Shown here: piece by piece, positions 1 through 11,972 of the stretch
How positions within the stretch are numbered: position 1 is the stretch's first letter
Layout of the letters: the number at the start of each line of letters is the position of its first letter
Assembly: GCF_019355395.1 (NCBI RefSeq)
Contig: NZ_CP048829.1
Coordinates: 1,577,501-1,641,500, forward strand
Length of the DNA stretch: 64,000 nucleotides
Source: Chordicoccus furentiruminis
GTDB taxonomy: Bacteria > Bacillota > Clostridia > Lachnospirales > Lachnospiraceae
Reading direction: 5' to 3'
Made by a program: the position numbers and the translations under genes
Notes under the pieces: model-generated
Told to the model about the DNA's origin: nothing
The model's input: the letters and a program-made list of their open reading frames with translations, nothing else
Database searches by the model: none

Positions 1-2406
1 GACGCCTTCGCCCAGATTCATGATCTTCACACCCGTGGTGATCCGGCCGAGGATGGAAATATCAAGGCAGCTGGTACGGATCATAATGCCTTCCGTCGTG
101 ATGATCAGGATCTCATCATCTTCGGATACGGCCCTCGCTCCGACGAGACGTCCTGATTTCTCCGTAATCTTGTAGCATTTAAGACCGATTCCGCCGCGAT
201 ACTGTCTGCGGAATTCCGTGATCGGCGTCAGTTTGCCGAGTCCCCGTTCGGAAATGAAGAGAAGATGAGTTCCCTGTTTCTCCGTCACCATATTGACGAC
301 CTCGTCTCCATCCTCCAGTTTCATTCCCCGTACGCCGGCCGCTCCTCTTCCCATAGGACGAATATCCGAGACATTGAATCGGATGCTCATTCCGTTTCTG
401 GATACCAGAATCACATCCTGTCCGCAGTCATCCCACTTGACTTCGATCAGTTCATCATGTTCCTCCAGCGTAATCGCCGTAAGGCCGTTTTTCCTGATAT
501 TGGCAAATGCAGCCATCGGCGTTCTCTTCACCACACCATGCCGGGTCGCCATCACAAGATACCGGTCGGCCTCAAAACGGCGGATCGGCAGAACCGTTGT
601 AATATGCTCCTCCGGCTGCAGCATCAGAAGATTGACAATCGCCGTGCCCCGCGCAGTCCGGCTGGCTTCCGGTATTTCATAGGCATGCAGACGATAAACC
701 CGTCCCTGATTGGTGAAGAACAGAATATAACTGTGGTTCGTCGTCATCATGACATTGGCGACCGCATCATCGTCCAGCGTCTGCATACCGCGGATTCCCT
801 TGCCTCCCCGGTTCTGCATATGGAACTGATCCACCGTCATACGCTTCACATATCCGAGCTGCGTGGCGGTGATCACCATATTCTCATCCGGAATCAGATC
901 CTCGACGGAAATATCCGACGAATCAAAGACGATCTTCGTCTTTCTCTCATCCGCATACTTTCCGCGGATCACAAGAAGCTCGTCCCGGATCACGCCGAGC
1001 AGCAGATTCCGGTCGGCAAGAATCGCCTTCAGATGCTCGATCGTTTTCTTCAGCTCGGCGTACTCGGATTCAATTTTACTGCGTTCCAGACCTGTCAGAG
1101 CCCGCAGACGCATATCGACAATGGCCTGAGCCTGCGGATCATCCAGCCCGAACCGTTTCATCAGCTCTGACTTGGCCGCCTGAACATTGGCCGCTGCCCT
1201 GATGATCGCGATGACCTCATCGATATGATCAAGCGCAATCAGCAGCCCGCGCAGAATATGAGCACGCTCCTCCGCCTTGTTCAGATCGTACTGCGTCCGT
1301 CTTGTGACAACGTCTTCCTGATGCCGGAGATAATAGATCAAGATCTCATTCAGATTCAGGACCTTCGGCTGACCGTCCACCAGAGCAAGATTGTTGACGC
1401 CAAATGTGTCCTGCAGCTGCGTATGCTTGTACAGCTGGTTGAGGACGATGTTTGCATTGGCATCGCGGCGGACTTCAATGCAGATCTCCATGCCCTCACG
1501 GCTTGAGTGGTCGTTGAGTCCGGTGATCCCGTCTATCTTCTTGTTCCGTACGAGTTCCGCGATGGATTCGATCAGGCGGGCCTTATTCACCAGAAACGGA
1601 AGCTCTGTTACAAGAATTTCCGACTTTCCGCTCGGCTTCGTCTCGATGCGGGTGACAGCCCGGACTGTGATCTTTCCCCTTCCGGTTCTGTAGGCCTCCT
1701 CGATGCCGTGACGGCCGAGAATGGTGGCGCCGGTCGGAAAATCCGGCCCCTTGATGATCTTCATAATGTCTTCGATCGGAATATCCGGTTTTCCGGCCAC
1801 CCGATCGTCAATCATCCTTACACAGGCGTCAATCACCTCACCCAGATTATGAGGAGGCATATTGGTTGCCATCCCGACGGCAATTCCTGTTGTCCCGTTG
1901 ATCAGCAGATTGGGAATCCGCGCCGGGAGCACCACCGGTTCCTTTTCCGTCTCATCGAAGTTCGGAACGAAATCAACGGTGTTTTTGTTGATATCCGCCA
2001 GCATCTCCATGGAGATTCTGGACAGTCTGGCTTCCGTGTAACGCATCGCGGCCGGCGAGTCCCCGTCGACCGAACCGAAATTGCCGTGTCCGTCCACCAG
2101 AGGATAATGAAACGACCAGTCCTGCGCCATATTGACCAGCGCGCCGTAAATCGAAGAATCTCCGTGAGGATGATACTTACCCATCGTATCGCCGACAATA
2201 CGGGCGCACTTCCGGTGAGGCTTGTCCGGTCCGTTATTGAGCTCAATCATGGACCACAGCACGCGGCGCTGCACCGGCTTCAGGCCGTCCCGGACATCAG
2301 GAAGAGCCCGTGACACGATCACCGACATCGCATAGTCAATATACGAGGTCTCCATCGTCTTCTTCAGGTCGACCTCATGGATTTTGTCAAATACCTTATC
2401 GTCCAT
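1..2406 (-). CDS. gyrA: DNA gyrase subunit A (C-terminus cut by window edge)
   Basis: This is the DNA-breaking subunit of the GyrA2B2 topoisomerase that introduces negative supercoils. About 802 residues are visible, starting at an ATG at 2406 with the usual early region (DYAMSVIVSRALPDVRDG). The quinolone-determining segment reads KYHPHGDSSIYGALVNMAQDW near residues 78-98, and the active-site Tyr lies in AMRYTEARLS. The C-terminal beta-propeller, including a GyrA-box-like QNRGGKG, runs to the window edge. Ser84 (E. coli Ser83) is present, but residue 88 (E. coli Asp87) is Gly. The gene follows gyrB after 21 bp and is probably co-transcribed with it. Identity is certain; only the last C-terminal residues are missing. 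Confidence 0.98.
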   Translation of the reverse strand, partial: MDDKVFDKIHEVDLKKTMETSYIDYAMSVIVSRALPDVRDGLKPVQRRVLWSMIELNNGPDKPHRKCARIVGDTMGKYHPHGDSSIYGALVNMAQDWSFHYPLVDGHGNFGSVDGDSPAAMRYTEARLSRISMEMLADINKNTVDFVPNFDETEKEPVVLPARIPNLLINGTTGIAVGMATNMPPHNLGEVIDACVRMIDDRVAGKPDIPIEDIMKIIKGPDFPTGATILGRHGIEEAYRTGRGKITVRAVTRIETKPSGKSEILVTELPFLVNKARLIESIAELVRNKKIDGITGLNDHSSREGMEICIEVRRDANANIVLNQLYKHTQLQDTFGVNNLALVDGQPKVLNLNEILIYYLRHQEDVVTRRTQYDLNKAEERAHILRGLLIALDHIDEVIAIIRAAANVQAAKSELMKRFGLDDPQAQAIVDMRLRALTGLERSKIESEYAELKKTIEHLKAILADRNLLLGVIRDELLVIRGKYADERKTKIVFDSSDISVEDLIPDENMVITATQLGYVKRMTVDQFHMQNRGGKGIRGMQTLDDDAVANVMMTTNHSYILFFTNQGRVYRLHAYEIPEASRTARGTAIVNLLMLQPEEHITTVLPIRRFEADRYLVMATRHGVVKRTPMAAFANIRKNGLTAITLEEHDELIEVKWDDCGQDVILVSRNGMSIRFNVSDIRPMGRGAAGVRGMKLEDGDEVVNMVTEKQGTHLLFISERGLGKLTPITEFRRQYRGGIGLKCYKITEKSGRLVGARAVSEDDEILIITTEGIMIRTSCLDISILGRITTGVKIMNLGEGV

Positions 2407-2427
2407 TTCAGCTCCGTTTCCGATTCA

Positions 2428-5433
<3,006 letters not shown>

Positions 5434-5444
<11 letters not shown>

Positions 5445-5643
5445 CGACGATCTCCGATCCGCGGAAAAGAACTTTATCTCCTTCATGAAGCTTGCGGCCT
5501 CTGCGGGTATCGGTTTCCCCGTTGACAGAGACGTCGCCCCTCTGTATTACCGCCTTGGCTTCCGCACCGTCTTCAACCAGATTTTCCGCCTTAAGCAGCT
5601 GTCCAAGTGTGATATATTCTCCCCGCAGTTTCAGTTCCATCAT
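5434..5643 (-). CDS. yaaA: S4-domain RNA-binding protein YaaA
   Basis: A 69-aa S4-like RNA-binding protein of the YaaA/RlbA family, which in Firmicutes sits between dnaN and recF. The sequence shows the S4 fold pattern: ITLGQLLKAENLVEDGAEAK, then VIQRGDVSVNGETDTRRGRKL. Two consecutive ATGs (5643, 5640) follow GGAGTG, so the exact start is uncertain by one codon. It lies 11 bp from dnaN and overlaps recF. The cellular role is poorly defined; a link to ribosome assembly has been proposed for B. subtilis. Confidence 0.9.
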
Positions 5644-5653
5644 GTGGCACTCC

Positions 5654-6757
5654 TTATCTTACAAAGTTGACAGGCAGAATCAGGTACGTATAGGTATCAT
5701 CATCATTGCGGATGAAGCATGGCGCTTTGGCATTGACCAGATACAGCGTCACGTTTTCATCATCGATCACCTTAAGCGCGTCAAGAAGAAATCTCGGATT
5801 AAACCCGATCGTCAGATCTCTTCCCTCTTTCTGGATATCGATGCTCTCGTCAAAGGATCCCATCGGCGAATCGATGGAAAGCCGGACCTCACCGTCCGTA
5901 ATATCAAAGATAATCGGTTTCTTGTCATTCTCGCGTACAAAAAGGAGAGCCCGGTCGATGCAGCTCTGGAATTCGTTTCTTGAAATGGTCAGCTTTGTCT
6001 CATAATCCGTCGAAATCATCTGGTCGACATTGAAATACTCTCCGTCGATCAGACGGGAAACCATTCTGGTTCCGGGGAGCTCGAATACAATATGATTTCT
6101 TGAAAAGAATACCGAGACCTGTTCATCCATCTCTCCGGACAGGATCCGGCTGATTTCCAGCAGTGTCTTTCCGGGTACGATCACCCTGCGTTCATCAAAG
6201 GAATTTTTGAGGGCGACACGCCTCATGGCAATACGGTGACCGTCCAGCGCAACGATACGCAGAATGTCCCCTTTGATTTCAAACAGTTCACCCGTCATGA
6301 TTTTGTTGTTCTCGTTTGCGGCAATGGAGAATATGGTCTGCTGGATGACTGATTTTAAGGTCAGCTGTGACAGTGTGATGCTTTCATCCTGATCAACGCT
6401 CGGCAGGAAAGAAAAATCGTCTCCTTTCTGTCCTGCGATATTAAAGCGTGCCTTTCCGCAGCGGATCTGGATCCGGTCGTTTTCATCTGATTCGAAGGAA
6501 ACGACGGAGTCCGGCAGTTTTCGTACAATTTCAGACAGCATCCGTGCATCGACGGCAATGGTGCCGGGTTCCTGAATCTGGGCCGGAACGACAGTTTCGA
6601 TTCCCATCTCCGTATCGTTTGTCGTCAGTTTCAGAGCCTGTCCCTCTGTCTGCAGCAGCATGCACTCAAGGATCGGCATGGTTGTATGGGCGGGAACGGC
6701 CCGGATCGCAATTGCGACACCGTTCATCAGATCATTTTTTGCTGCTGTGAATTTCAT
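5654..6757 (-). CDS. dnaN: DNA polymerase III beta subunit (sliding clamp)
   Basis: The ring-shaped processivity clamp that tethers the replicative polymerase and partner proteins to DNA. At 367 aa from the ATG at 6757 it matches the family. It begins MKFTAAKNDLMNGVAIAIRAVP and ends TYTYLILPVNFVR, the usual C-terminal strand with the peptide-binding cleft. AGGAG lies about 10 bases upstream of this ATG. The frame is open for 58 further codons upstream, but that stretch is not clamp-like. It is read in the same direction as dnaA, after a 285-bp gap rich in DnaA-box-like sequences. Confidence 0.97.
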   Translation of the reverse strand: MKFTAAKNDLMNGVAIAIRAVPAHTTMPILECMLLQTEGQALKLTTNDTEMGIETVVPAQIQEPGTIAVDARMLSEIVRKLPDSVVSFESDENDRIQIRCGKARFNIAGQKGDDFSFLPSVDQDESITLSQLTLKSVIQQTIFSIAANENNKIMTGELFEIKGDILRIVALDGHRIAMRRVALKNSFDERRVIVPGKTLLEISRILSGEMDEQVSVFFSRNHIVFELPGTRMVSRLIDGEYFNVDQMISTDYETKLTISRNEFQSCIDRALLFVRENDKKPIIFDITDGEVRLSIDSPMGSFDESIDIQKEGRDLTIGFNPRFLLDALKVIDDENVTLYLVNAKAPCFIRNDDDTYTYLILPVNFVR

Positions 6758-7042
6758 CGGCTGTGTGCTCCTTTTATGTAAGATAGAAAAGATAAATTCA
6801 GAAGTCGTCATCTTAAGGCCTGTGGATTCGCGAGTAAGCATAAAAAAGAGCGGATCCACGGGGTTTTCCGGCAGGAATAAGCCTGTGGGAAAGAACCTGA
6901 TCAGGCGGTGATTCCGGTGGGTAAAATCCACGGACTGTTCGTTTGTCCACCGTCAGTCCACGTGGATTTTGTTGACAGCCGGTCCGTCCGATCGGTTTTG
7001 TCCACAAAAGTCGCCGTGGTTACTGACATTCATCACCGGAAT
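6758..7042. other. dnaA-dnaN intergenic region with DnaA-box-like sites
   Basis: This 285-bp gap contains several TGTGGAT / TCCAC repeats on both strands. The best is TTGTCCACA at 6998-7006, one mismatch from the DnaA box TTATCCACA; others are at 6821 (TGTGGATT), 6926 (AATCCAC) and 6962 (GTGGATTTT). In Firmicutes with bipartite origins one DnaA-box cluster lies between dnaA and dnaN. This may therefore be the second half of oriC, and it must also contain any separate dnaN promoter. No gene is seen. Confidence 0.6.
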
Positions 7043-8401
7043 TCACATCGGGGCAATCTTTTTTTTCAGTGTCTCGACGGTTGACTTCGTCTGGGGATTC
7101 AATTCCATATCCTTGGCGATCCGATTGTAGGCATTGATGACGGTTGTATGATCTTTCTTATTTAATAGACCGGCGATGGTGTCGTAGGCATCATCCGTCA
7201 TCTCCCGGCAAAGATACATTGCGATCATACGGGGATATACGTATTCCTTTTTTCGTTTCTGGCTCTTGATTTCGTTAAGAGTCAGATGAAAATGCTCTGC
7301 CACCGTGTTGATGATCGCCTCGGAGGTAATCTTTCTCTCTGTATCAGGCGTGATCAGGTCGCGGAGAATTTCCTCGGCGAGATCAAGCGTCACATCACGT
7401 TTTTCAAGAATGGACTTGGCCCGGACACGGTTCAGACATCCTTCCAGTTCACGGATATTGGACTTGATGTTCTTGGCGATGTAATCCAGCACTTCGTCGT
7501 CGATGTGGTATCCGTCTGTCTCTTCCTTTTTTCTCAGGATGGCCATTCTCGTCTCGTAATCCGGTGAGGAAATGTCGGCAATCAGGCCCATCTCCAGCCG
7601 GGAACGGATGCGTTCCTCCAGAATGTCCAGATCCTTCGGCGGTTTATCAGAGGAAATGATGATTTGTTTTTTCTGGCCGTACAGAGCCTCGAATGTGTGG
7701 AAGAACTCCTCCTGCGTGGATTCCTTTCCGATGATAAACTGAATATCGTCAATCAGAAGCACGTCGATATTGCGGTATTTGTCCCGAAACTTGGACATGG
7801 CCGAATTATTGCCGTTTCGGATGGAATCGATCAGTTCGTTTGTGAAGTCCTCACTCGTGACATAAAGGACACGGGCTTCCGGATTGTTTTTCAGTATAAA
7901 GTGGGCGATGGAATGCATCAGGTGCGTCTTGCCGAGTCCTACACCCGCGTAAAGGTAAAGCGGGTTGTAGATTTCGCCGGGAGATTCGGCAACAGCCAGC
8001 GAGGCTGCATGCGCGAATTTGTTGTTGGAGCCGACGACAAATGAATCGAAGGTATACTTCGGGTTCAGATGTGCGCGTTCCATCACGTCAGTGAAATCCT
8101 CGTCGTCAGACGGTTTGTTTTTCGCTGATACGGCCGCGTCCGGCGTCACATAATGGACAGCAAGACTCAGACCCGTCACTTCACGGATCGCGGTTCGTAT
8201 GGCAAGCGTATAGCGTTTGTTCAGCACATTGATGCCCATGCTGCCGGAAGAAACGATCAATGTGATCCCTTCATGATCGACGGCGTGAATTTCCAGAGGA
8301 AGAATCCAGGTCGAAAAAGAAACAGCCGACAGATCATTCTCTTCCTTGATCCGTTCGAGAATATCCGGCCATTTCTCCTCAAGCAGTGTCAAATTGTCCA
8401 T
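7043..8401 (-). CDS. dnaA: Chromosomal replication initiator DnaA
   Basis: AAA+ ATPase that binds DnaA boxes at oriC and opens the duplex. It is 452 aa, full length. Domain I runs from residue 1 to about 85, followed by a short domain II linker. The AAA+ core has Walker A GVGLGKTHLMH, Walker B VLLIDDIQF and a sensor region. The domain IV helix-turn-helix carries the DnaA signature DHTTVINAYNRI near the C-terminus. The start at 8401 lies 41 bp from a good minus-strand promoter. Its Shine-Dalgarno is weak (GGGG about 13 bases upstream). Confidence 0.98.
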   Translation of the reverse strand: MDNLTLLEEKWPDILERIKEENDLSAVSFSTWILPLEIHAVDHEGITLIVSSGSMGINVLNKRYTLAIRTAIREVTGLSLAVHYVTPDAAVSAKNKPSDDEDFTDVMERAHLNPKYTFDSFVVGSNNKFAHAASLAVAESPGEIYNPLYLYAGVGLGKTHLMHSIAHFILKNNPEARVLYVTSEDFTNELIDSIRNGNNSAMSKFRDKYRNIDVLLIDDIQFIIGKESTQEEFFHTFEALYGQKKQIIISSDKPPKDLDILEERIRSRLEMGLIADISSPDYETRMAILRKKEETDGYHIDDEVLDYIAKNIKSNIRELEGCLNRVRAKSILEKRDVTLDLAEEILRDLITPDTERKITSEAIINTVAEHFHLTLNEIKSQKRKKEYVYPRMIAMYLCREMTDDAYDTIAGLLNKKDHTTVINAYNRIAKDMELNPQTKSTVETLKKKIAPM

Positions 8402-8704
8402 ATAGAGAAGCTACCCCATTCTTGATTAAATACTCTTTCCTATAATATATGAAACCGCCTCTTTTTACAAGAGAGGCGTCGGGAGTTACCATAACATGGT
8501 GTTTCATAACCGGACGGTTGATAACTCCCACTCGCTGTATCAACAGCGAAAAATGTCCGTAAAAGCGGCATCTTCTGTTTTCTCTCCCCGAAGTATAACC
8601 GCAAATAGAGAAGTTTTCCACAACTTATCCACAAATTGTGGATAGTTTTACGTAAACTCCGTCGGGGGGATTGTGGAAATAGACGAAGTATCCAAAGTGA
8701 GGAC
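8402..8704. other. oriC: oriC (upstream of dnaA)
   Basis: The region between divergent dnaA and rpmH. It carries a perfect DnaA box TTATCCACA at 8625-8633, a near box TTTTCCACA at 8614-8622, an opposing near box at 8637-8645 (complement CTATCCACA) and a weaker TGTGGAAAT at 8672-8680. A long inverted repeat (GGGAGTTA ... TAACTCCC) lies near 8483-8530, with AT-rich DNA around 8425-8470. Gene polarity switches here, as expected at a bidirectional origin. Confidence 0.8.
8442..8470 (-). promoter_or_regulatory. Probable dnaA promoter
   Basis: Read on the minus strand, TTGTAA (8465-8470) and TATTAT (8442-8447) are separated by exactly 17 bp, about 40 bp upstream of the dnaA ATG. A hairpin (CGCCTCT / AGAGGCG) overlaps the -35 side, and DnaA boxes lie about 150 bp further upstream. 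Autoregulation by DnaA is therefore plausible but not shown. Confidence 0.6.
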
Positions 8705-8734
8705 TTGACAGTGTTTCTGATGAACTCATATAAT
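8705..8734 (+). promoter_or_regulatory. rpmH promoter
   Basis: Consensus sigma-A promoter: TTGACA at 8705-8710 and TATAAT at 8729-8734, spaced by 18 bp, 45 bp before the rpmH ATG. It is the strongest-looking promoter in the core part of the window, suiting a ribosomal protein gene. Confidence 0.85.
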
Positions 8735-8779
8735 AGATCAGAAATGCTGAAATTTGATTATTGATAAGAGGTGTTGAAG

Positions 8780-8920
8780 ATGGCAGGGAAAATGACTTTC
8801 CAACCAAAGAAGCTTTCTCATAAAAGAGTACATGGCTTCCGTAAGAGAATGGCAACGGCCGGCGGCAGAAAGGTTCTGGCAGCCAGAAGAGCGAAAGGAA
8901 GAAAAGTACTCTCCGCGTGA
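8780..8920 (+). CDS. rpmH: 50S ribosomal protein L34
   Basis: A 46-aa, highly basic protein of the large ribosomal subunit. The core [20 protein letters not shown] and the tail [12 protein letters not shown] are diagnostic of L34. The ATG at 8780 follows GAGGTG and gives an extra MAGK before the conserved MTFQPKK; a start at the inner ATG (8792) cannot be excluded but has no better ribosome site. It is the first gene of the rightward origin-proximal cluster and is followed by a hairpin terminator. Confidence 0.97.
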   Translation: MAGKMTFQPKKLSHKRVHGFRKRMATAGGRKVLAARRAKGRKVLSA

Positions 8921-8929
8921 GAACGAAAA

Positions 8930-8957
8930 GACCACATGTTGCATGTGGTCTTATTTC
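8930..8957 (+). terminator. rpmH terminator / attenuator
   Basis: A perfect 9-bp stem GACCACATG / CATGTGGTC (8930-8938 and 8942-8950) with a 3-nt loop, followed by TTATTTCTT. It lies between rpmH and rnpA and probably lowers rnpA expression relative to the ribosomal gene rather than separating the two units completely. Confidence 0.75.
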
Positions 8958-8962
8958 TTATG

Positions 8963-9319
8963 ATGAAAATGACCGGTATGAAGAAGAGTGCGGATTTTTC
9001 CCGAGTTTATCATGAAGGAAAATCCAGGGCCGACCGGAATCTTGTTCTGTATGCAGCGGAACGGGGGGACGGTGACGGCCTTTTTGGCGTTTCAGTTTCG
9101 AAAAAGGTAGGAAACAGCGTGGTCAGGCACCGGATCAAACGAAGACTGAAGGAAATCGTACGACTGAACAGCGAAAGGTTTCCGAAAGGATACGATCTGG
9201 TCGTCATTGCCCGCATGCATGCCGCCTCGTCCGATTATGCCGGGCTGGAGCATTCCATGCTGAAGCTCGCGGCGGCTCTGCTACCGGAGAAAGAAGAGAC
9301 ATGCTTAAGAGAATCATGA
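8963..9319 (+). CDS. rnpA: Ribonuclease P protein component
   Basis: Basic protein cofactor of the RNase P ribozyme, which matures tRNA 5' ends. It has the family core SADFSRVYHEGKSRADRNLVLY, then FGVSVSKKVGNSVVRHRIKRRLKEIVR, including the RNR-type arginine-rich helix. The start is uncertain because there is no good Shine-Dalgarno; ATGs at 8960, 8963, 8969 and 8978 are all possible. I use 8963 (118 aa). The gene overlaps yidD by 19 bp. Confidence 0.93.
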   Translation: MKMTGMKKSADFSRVYHEGKSRADRNLVLYAAERGDGDGLFGVSVSKKVGNSVVRHRIKRRLKEIVRLNSERFPKGYDLVVIARMHAASSDYAGLEHSMLKLAAALLPEKEETCLRES

Positions 9320-9513
9320 TCAGGGCGATCCGCTTTTATCAGAAGCACATTTCCCCGTACAAGGGATATCGGTGCCCTTATACGCCGTCCTGTTCCCAGT
9401 ATGGTCTTGAGGCAATAGAGCGCTACGGACCGCTGAAGGGCGGTCTTCTTGCGCTTTGGAGAATCCTGCGGTGCAATCCGTTTTCTCACGGGGGATATGA
9501 TCCCGTGCCCTGA
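9301..9513 (+). CDS. yidD: Membrane protein insertion efficiency factor YidD
   Basis: A 70-aa YidD family protein, a small membrane-associated factor that helps YidC-dependent insertion. It shows the diagnostic pattern YQKHISPYKGYRCPYTPSCSQYG, including the conserved cysteines, and ends in CNPFSHGGYDPVP. It overlaps rnpA and precedes yidC by 121 bp, the standard bacterial order. Confidence 0.95.
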   Translation: MLKRIMIRAIRFYQKHISPYKGYRCPYTPSCSQYGLEAIERYGPLKGGLLALWRILRCNPFSHGGYDPVP

Positions 9514-9634
9514 CAGGAGAATGATTCTGCCATTGGTGCAGGCAGTCCTGCATTGAGGATAGAGCCGGCGGAAGCATAGAACCGCCGGGAAAAATGCTGC
9601 CCGGTCCGCAGCCATGATAAAAGGAGGAAACGAC

Positions 9635-10909
9635 GTGACAGAGATTCTGACCAAGAGTTCCATGCCCATCATCAAATGGGTGGCTGAGGTGCTGGGATTG
9701 CTCATGAACGGCATCTATTTTGTCCTCAGCCGGATCGGTATCACAAATGTCGGCCTGGCGATCATTCTGTTTACCATCATTCTTTTGATGGCGATGATGC
9801 CGCTTCAGATCAAACAGCAGCGCTTCTCGAAGCTGACAGGCCTGATGCAGCCGGAAATCCAGCGTATCCAGAACAAGTACAAGAATAAAAAGGACCAGGT
9901 TTCCCAGCAGAAAATGATGGATGAAACCAATGCGGTTTATGCCAAATACGGCGTATCTCCGACGGGATCCTGCGTTCAGCTTCTGATTCAGATGCCGGCC
10001 CTGTTTGCCTTGTACCAGGTTATTTACAAGATTCCAGGCTACATCACCATCATCGGCAATAAGATCGGAGCCATCGCTTCGGACAGCGCATTTGTCGACG
10101 CACTGAGCAAATTTGTCAAGGCGGAGAACAACTCCACTCTGACGAGAAATTTCAGCAGCGGCGCGAAGGCAAACGTGATCGATACCGTATATGGGCTGAC
10201 GACAAAGCAGTGGGATGCATTTCTTAAAGAAGCGGGAAATCAGTTTCCGACTCTGGAGGGCATTCACCGTTATGTCAAGCGGGCTACATCCTTTGCAGGA
10301 CTCAATATTTCTGATTCGCCGTTCGACATCATCAAGAATGCCTGGACGGACCGTCAGGGACTCTGGATTCTGCTGATTGTCGCGGCGCTTCTTTTTCCGA
10401 TTCTGGCCTGGTTCACCCAGTGGCTTAACTATAAGCTGATGCCGCAGCCGGCACAGCAGAACGGGGATGCGGCCAGCAGTACCATGACGCAGACCATGAA
10501 TTCGATGAATAACTTTATGCCGATCATGTCCGCGTTTTTCTGCCTGACGCTTCCGACCGGTGTCGGTATCTACTGGATTATGTCCGCTGTGGTCCGCTCT
10601 GTACAGCAGTTTTTTATCAACAAAAAGCTGGATTCCGAGAGCGAGGAGGATATCATCCGGGCAGCTCAGGAAAAGAACAACAGGAAACGGGAGAAGCAGG
10701 GACTTCCGCCTCAGAAAATTACCAGTGCAGCTCATGTTTCCACACGCAGCTTCGAAGTGAAGGATGCGGAAAAGACGGCGCGGAATAATCGGGCGGAAGG
10801 CCTTACATCCTCATCGCAGGAAAGCGGCCGCACAGCCCGTCCGGGATCCCTTGCAGCCAAGGCAAATATGGTTAAAACGTTCGATGAACAGCACAATAAG
10901 AAACGCTGA
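9635..10909 (+). CDS. yidC: Membrane protein insertase YidC/Oxa1
   Basis: Polytopic insertase that places proteins into the cytoplasmic membrane, alone or with SecYEG. At 424 aa it is long for a Gram-positive YidC. The 60K_IMP core is visible: a hydrophobic segment with LAIILFTIILLMAMMPLQIKQQR carrying the groove-type Arg, the coiled coil with QRIQNKYKNKKDQ, and TM segments near residues 245-270 and 300-325. The loop around residues 145-210 is expanded, and the tail is long and charged (residues 335-424). I chose the GTG at 9635 because AGGAGG lies 8 bases upstream; the ATG at 9614 lacks a site. Confidence 0.95.
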   Translation: MTEILTKSSMPIIKWVAEVLGLLMNGIYFVLSRIGITNVGLAIILFTIILLMAMMPLQIKQQRFSKLTGLMQPEIQRIQNKYKNKKDQVSQQKMMDETNAVYAKYGVSPTGSCVQLLIQMPALFALYQVIYKIPGYITIIGNKIGAIASDSAFVDALSKFVKAENNSTLTRNFSSGAKANVIDTVYGLTTKQWDAFLKEAGNQFPTLEGIHRYVKRATSFAGLNISDSPFDIIKNAWTDRQGLWILLIVAALLFPILAWFTQWLNYKLMPQPAQQNGDAASSTMTQTMNSMNNFMPIMSAFFCLTLPTGVGIYWIMSAVVRSVQQFFINKKLDSESEEDIIRAAQEKNNRKREKQGLPPQKITSAAHVSTRSFEVKDAEKTARNNRAEGLTSSSQESGRTARPGSLAAKANMVKTFDEQHNKKR

Positions 10910-10928
10910 CGTTCGGAGAGGAGGAAGG

Positions 10929-11972
10929 ATGGAGTATCGTACATACCAGGCCAGAACGGTTGACGAAGCGATCACGCAGGCTTGTCTGGCACTCGGAGTC
11001 ACATCGGACCGTCTGGAATATGATGTCACGCAGGAACCGACGAATGGCTTTCTCGGGATCGGAAGCAAGCCGGCTGTAATTCGTGCGAGAGTTCGTTCGG
11101 AGCAGGAGCTTCAGAAGGAGAAAACGGCAATCGAACGCGCGGAAGAGGCCGATCAGAAAGCCGGCGTACGCAAGGCTGCGGCTTCGGTCGAAGAGGAACG
11201 CAATCCTTCCTCTGAGAAAGAACGGCAGGCGGTTGTCACAAGCGACGAAATCGAGAAAAGGGCGGCTGCGGCAGCCGCCAGGGCGAAGGCGGAAGGAACG
11301 GAAGAGTCCGTTCCGGTCAGAAGAGAACGAAGAGAAAATGAGCGCGGAGGAAGAAGAGACAGCCGGGGACGCCGGCCCGATCGTGAGCGCAGGGACCAGA
11401 CAGCAAAAAGAGAAGTGCGGCGCCGCGGAGAGGAGACCCCGGTCCTTCCCCATGAACCGTCGAAGCCAAAGCCGGAGCGAGTCGTCAAACCGAGAAGCGA
11501 GGAGGAAGCGGCGGAACTGACAAAGACAGCGGAGGATTTTCTTCACAGTGTCTTTGATGCGATGCATATCAAGGCAGAACTTCATGTGGAATATGACCAG
11601 ACGGAAGGAGCCGTCAACTGCATGTTCTCCGGCGAGGAGATGGGGATTCTGATCGGGAAGAGAGGACAGACACTTGATTCCCTTCAGTATCTGACCAGCC
11701 TTGTTGTCAACCGCAGGACCGACGACTATGTTCGCGTGAAGCTTGATACGGAAGACTACCGAAACCGCAGAGCGGAAACGCTGAACAATCTGGCGAGAAA
11801 TATTGCGTACAAGGTCAAACGGACACATGAGGCGGTGGCGCTTGAACCGATGAATCCATATGAGAGAAGAATCATCCACTCTGCGCTGCAGGGAAACCGC
11901 TTTGTTGAAACCTACAGTGAAGGTGAGGAGCCGTACCGGCACGTTGTGGTCGCGCCAAAAAGACATGAATGA
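10929..11972 (+). CDS. khpB: KhpB/Jag RNA-binding protein
   Basis: RNA-binding protein partnering KhpA in Firmicutes, linked to cell-elongation control. It is 347 aa from the ATG at 10929 (GAGGAAGG just upstream). The N-terminal Jag_N domain (MEYRTYQARTVDEAITQACLAL) is followed by a low-complexity Arg/Glu-rich linker at roughly residues 60-190. A KH domain follows, with IGKRGQTLDSLQYLTSLVVNR near 240, then a C-terminal R3H domain (RNIAYKVKRTHEAV, NPYERRIIHSALQ). It lies 19 bp after yidC and overlaps mnmE by 8 bp. Confidence 0.93.
   Translation: MEYRTYQARTVDEAITQACLALGVTSDRLEYDVTQEPTNGFLGIGSKPAVIRARVRSEQELQKEKTAIERAEEADQKAGVRKAAASVEEERNPSSEKERQAVVTSDEIEKRAAAAAARAKAEGTEESVPVRRERRENERGGRRDSRGRRPDRERRDQTAKREVRRRGEETPVLPHEPSKPKPERVVKPRSEEEAAELTKTAEDFLHSVFDAMHIKAELHVEYDQTEGAVNCMFSGEEMGILIGKRGQTLDSLQYLTSLVVNRRTDDYVRVKLDTEDYRNRRAETLNNLARNIAYKVKRTHEAVALEPMNPYERRIIHSALQGNRFVETYSEGEEPYRHVVVAPKRHE

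Noticed and set aside
265..2313. Plus-strand open frames across gyrA
   Set aside because: They are antisense shadows of gyrA; no recognised domain or ribosome site.
9320..10735. Long open frame on the minus strand opposite yidD/yidC (471 codons)
   Set aside because: It lies wholly antisense to well-supported genes, has no ribosome site and shows the compositional look of a mirror frame.
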